Positions 62,955-64,000 of a stretch of DNA of 64,000 nucleotides are shown piece after piece. Source of the stretch: Geosiphon pyriformis (Eukaryota; Glomeromycota; Glomeromycetes; Archaeosporales; Geosiphonaceae); contig JAAOMT010000009.1 in NCBI GenBank assembly GCA_016748015.1, forward strand, positions 1,775,020-1,839,019, given 5' to 3'. The position numbers and the translations under genes were made by a program. Each line of letters opens with the position of its first letter. Position 1 is the first letter of the stretch. A model generated the notes under the pieces. It did no database searches and had not been told where the DNA came from. It saw nothing but the letters and a program-made list of their open reading frames with translations.

Positions 62955-63893
62955 TTTTTAATAAGTAAAAAAAGTATTAATTAACTTAAAATTATTTTTA
63001 TAATTCTTATTATTAATTATTGTTTTAAATTATTACTTATTAATTTATTAATTTATTAAATATTACTATCTAATTAATAATCTAATTTGTATAATACACA
63101 AATATAATTAATTATAATAATCAGATTATATAATATCTTAAATTATATAAAATTCAAAAATTTACTAAAATATTTAGAATTTAATAAAATAATAAATAAT
63201 TTACCAAAATAATTAATAATTCACAAAAACAACTTGTAATTTAATAAAATGTATTTTTAGCTTGTTAAAATATGAACAAAAAAAATGTAAGATTATAAAA
63301 TAATATTACAATAAACTATATATAAAAAAAGTTTTTTTTTAAAAAAATATATCTTATTTTATCTTATTAGAATTTAAAATAATTATCAGCTATTATAAAT
63401 TAATTTAATAAATTTATATTTTGAAAAATAACAAATTTTATTTATTATTTTTGTTTAAAAACTTTCTATTTTAATTAATATCTTAAAATTAATTAGCTAC
63501 TAATTTTAGTAATTATTTAATTAATTTTAAGTCTAAATTAAAGACAATTCTATTTATATATATATATATATTTATTTATTTTTCATATTATTAGACAAAA
63601 CTTTCTGTTAAAAAACTAATTTTTACAGCAAAATAATTACATATTATTAAAAGCTTACAGATAACAATTTTTATAAAAGAATTAATTTTTATTACAAAAT
63701 AACTACACAAAATACTTAACATAGAATTAATTATTTTATTATAAGTTTAATAATGTATATGGTTTAAAATATAGAAAAATATTTCAGAGATAAATTAGCT
63801 TATCAGAAATTTATTAGTTTTTATTAACAACAAAATCAATAGTAAAACAACATTAATAATATTAAAGAAAAAGACAAAAAATCTTTAGTAATA
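62955..63893 (+). repeat. Decayed LTR of the TyG-1 family
   Basis: About 939 bp that align along their whole length with 2671-3681 (for example ATTAATTAGC..., CAACTTGTAATTTAATAAAATG, GATAAATTAGCTTATCAG). Nearly every C and G has been lost to T and A. It ends TTAGTAATA for CTGGTAACA. No primer-binding site or coding sequence is recognisable beside it, so it is a solo LTR or an unrecognisable element end. Confidence 0.7.
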
Positions 63894-64000
63894 TTATAAA
63901 TATTAATATTTTAATAAAAATAAATTTTATATTAAGAATAAATAATAATAATTTTGTTTTATTTTTATTGGTTATACTTATTTAACTATTTTATTTTTAA

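Overview
The window looks like nuclear DNA of an arbuscular mycorrhizal fungus (Glomeromycotina, Rhizophagus/Gigaspora type). The reasons are very AT-rich DNA, intron-rich fungal housekeeping genes in one compact island, and dense nested LTR and LINE retrotransposons whose LINE proteins resemble families I associate with these fungi. The genus is inference, not shown by the sequence.

Layout. 1-2630: 5' part of a LINE (minus strand) that runs off the left edge. 2671-12104: Ty3/gypsy-type element 'TyG-1' (plus), inserted into an older relic LTR whose right part is 12105-12358; a 20-N assembly gap lies at its 3' LTR. 12359-16600: AT-rich desert. 16600-26862: gene island with TPS2-family trehalose-phosphate phosphatase (+), HSP60 (-), HSP10 (+), a broken class-I glutamine amidotransferase-like gene (-) and an NR2C2AP-like gene (+). 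27178-31055: very decayed TyG-1-family copy interrupted by a 5'-truncated LINE. 32090-42190: 'TyG-2' (minus). 42576-44882: a LINE-like element with only ORF1, a poly(A) tail and target-site duplications. 46714-49326 and 59469-62700: the two halves of a second LINE (minus), split by 'TyG-3' (plus, 49331-59468). 62955-63893: another decayed TyG-1-type LTR.

Most notable: all three larger Ty3/gypsy elements carry the same unusual pol layout: retropepsin, then a cysteine-rich putative zinc-binding domain, then a trimeric-type dUTPase domain, then RT-RNase H-integrase, then a further ORF of unknown function before the 3' LTR. Gag and the front of pol are in one reading frame. The elements flank themselves with 4-bp target duplications. 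Decay is almost purely transitional: 23 transitions and no transversion between the comparable parts of the TyG-1 LTRs, with Trp, Gln and Arg codons turned into stops. This suggests cytosine-deamination or RIP-like silencing.

The genes form a small stress-protection cluster: trehalose synthesis next to the mitochondrial chaperonin pair. HSP60 and HSP10 are head to head on a 565-bp shared promoter. Gene-structure oddities include an HSP10 first coding exon that is only the ATG, a GC-AG intron in HSP60, and a probable U12-type AT-AC intron in the NR2C2AP-like gene.
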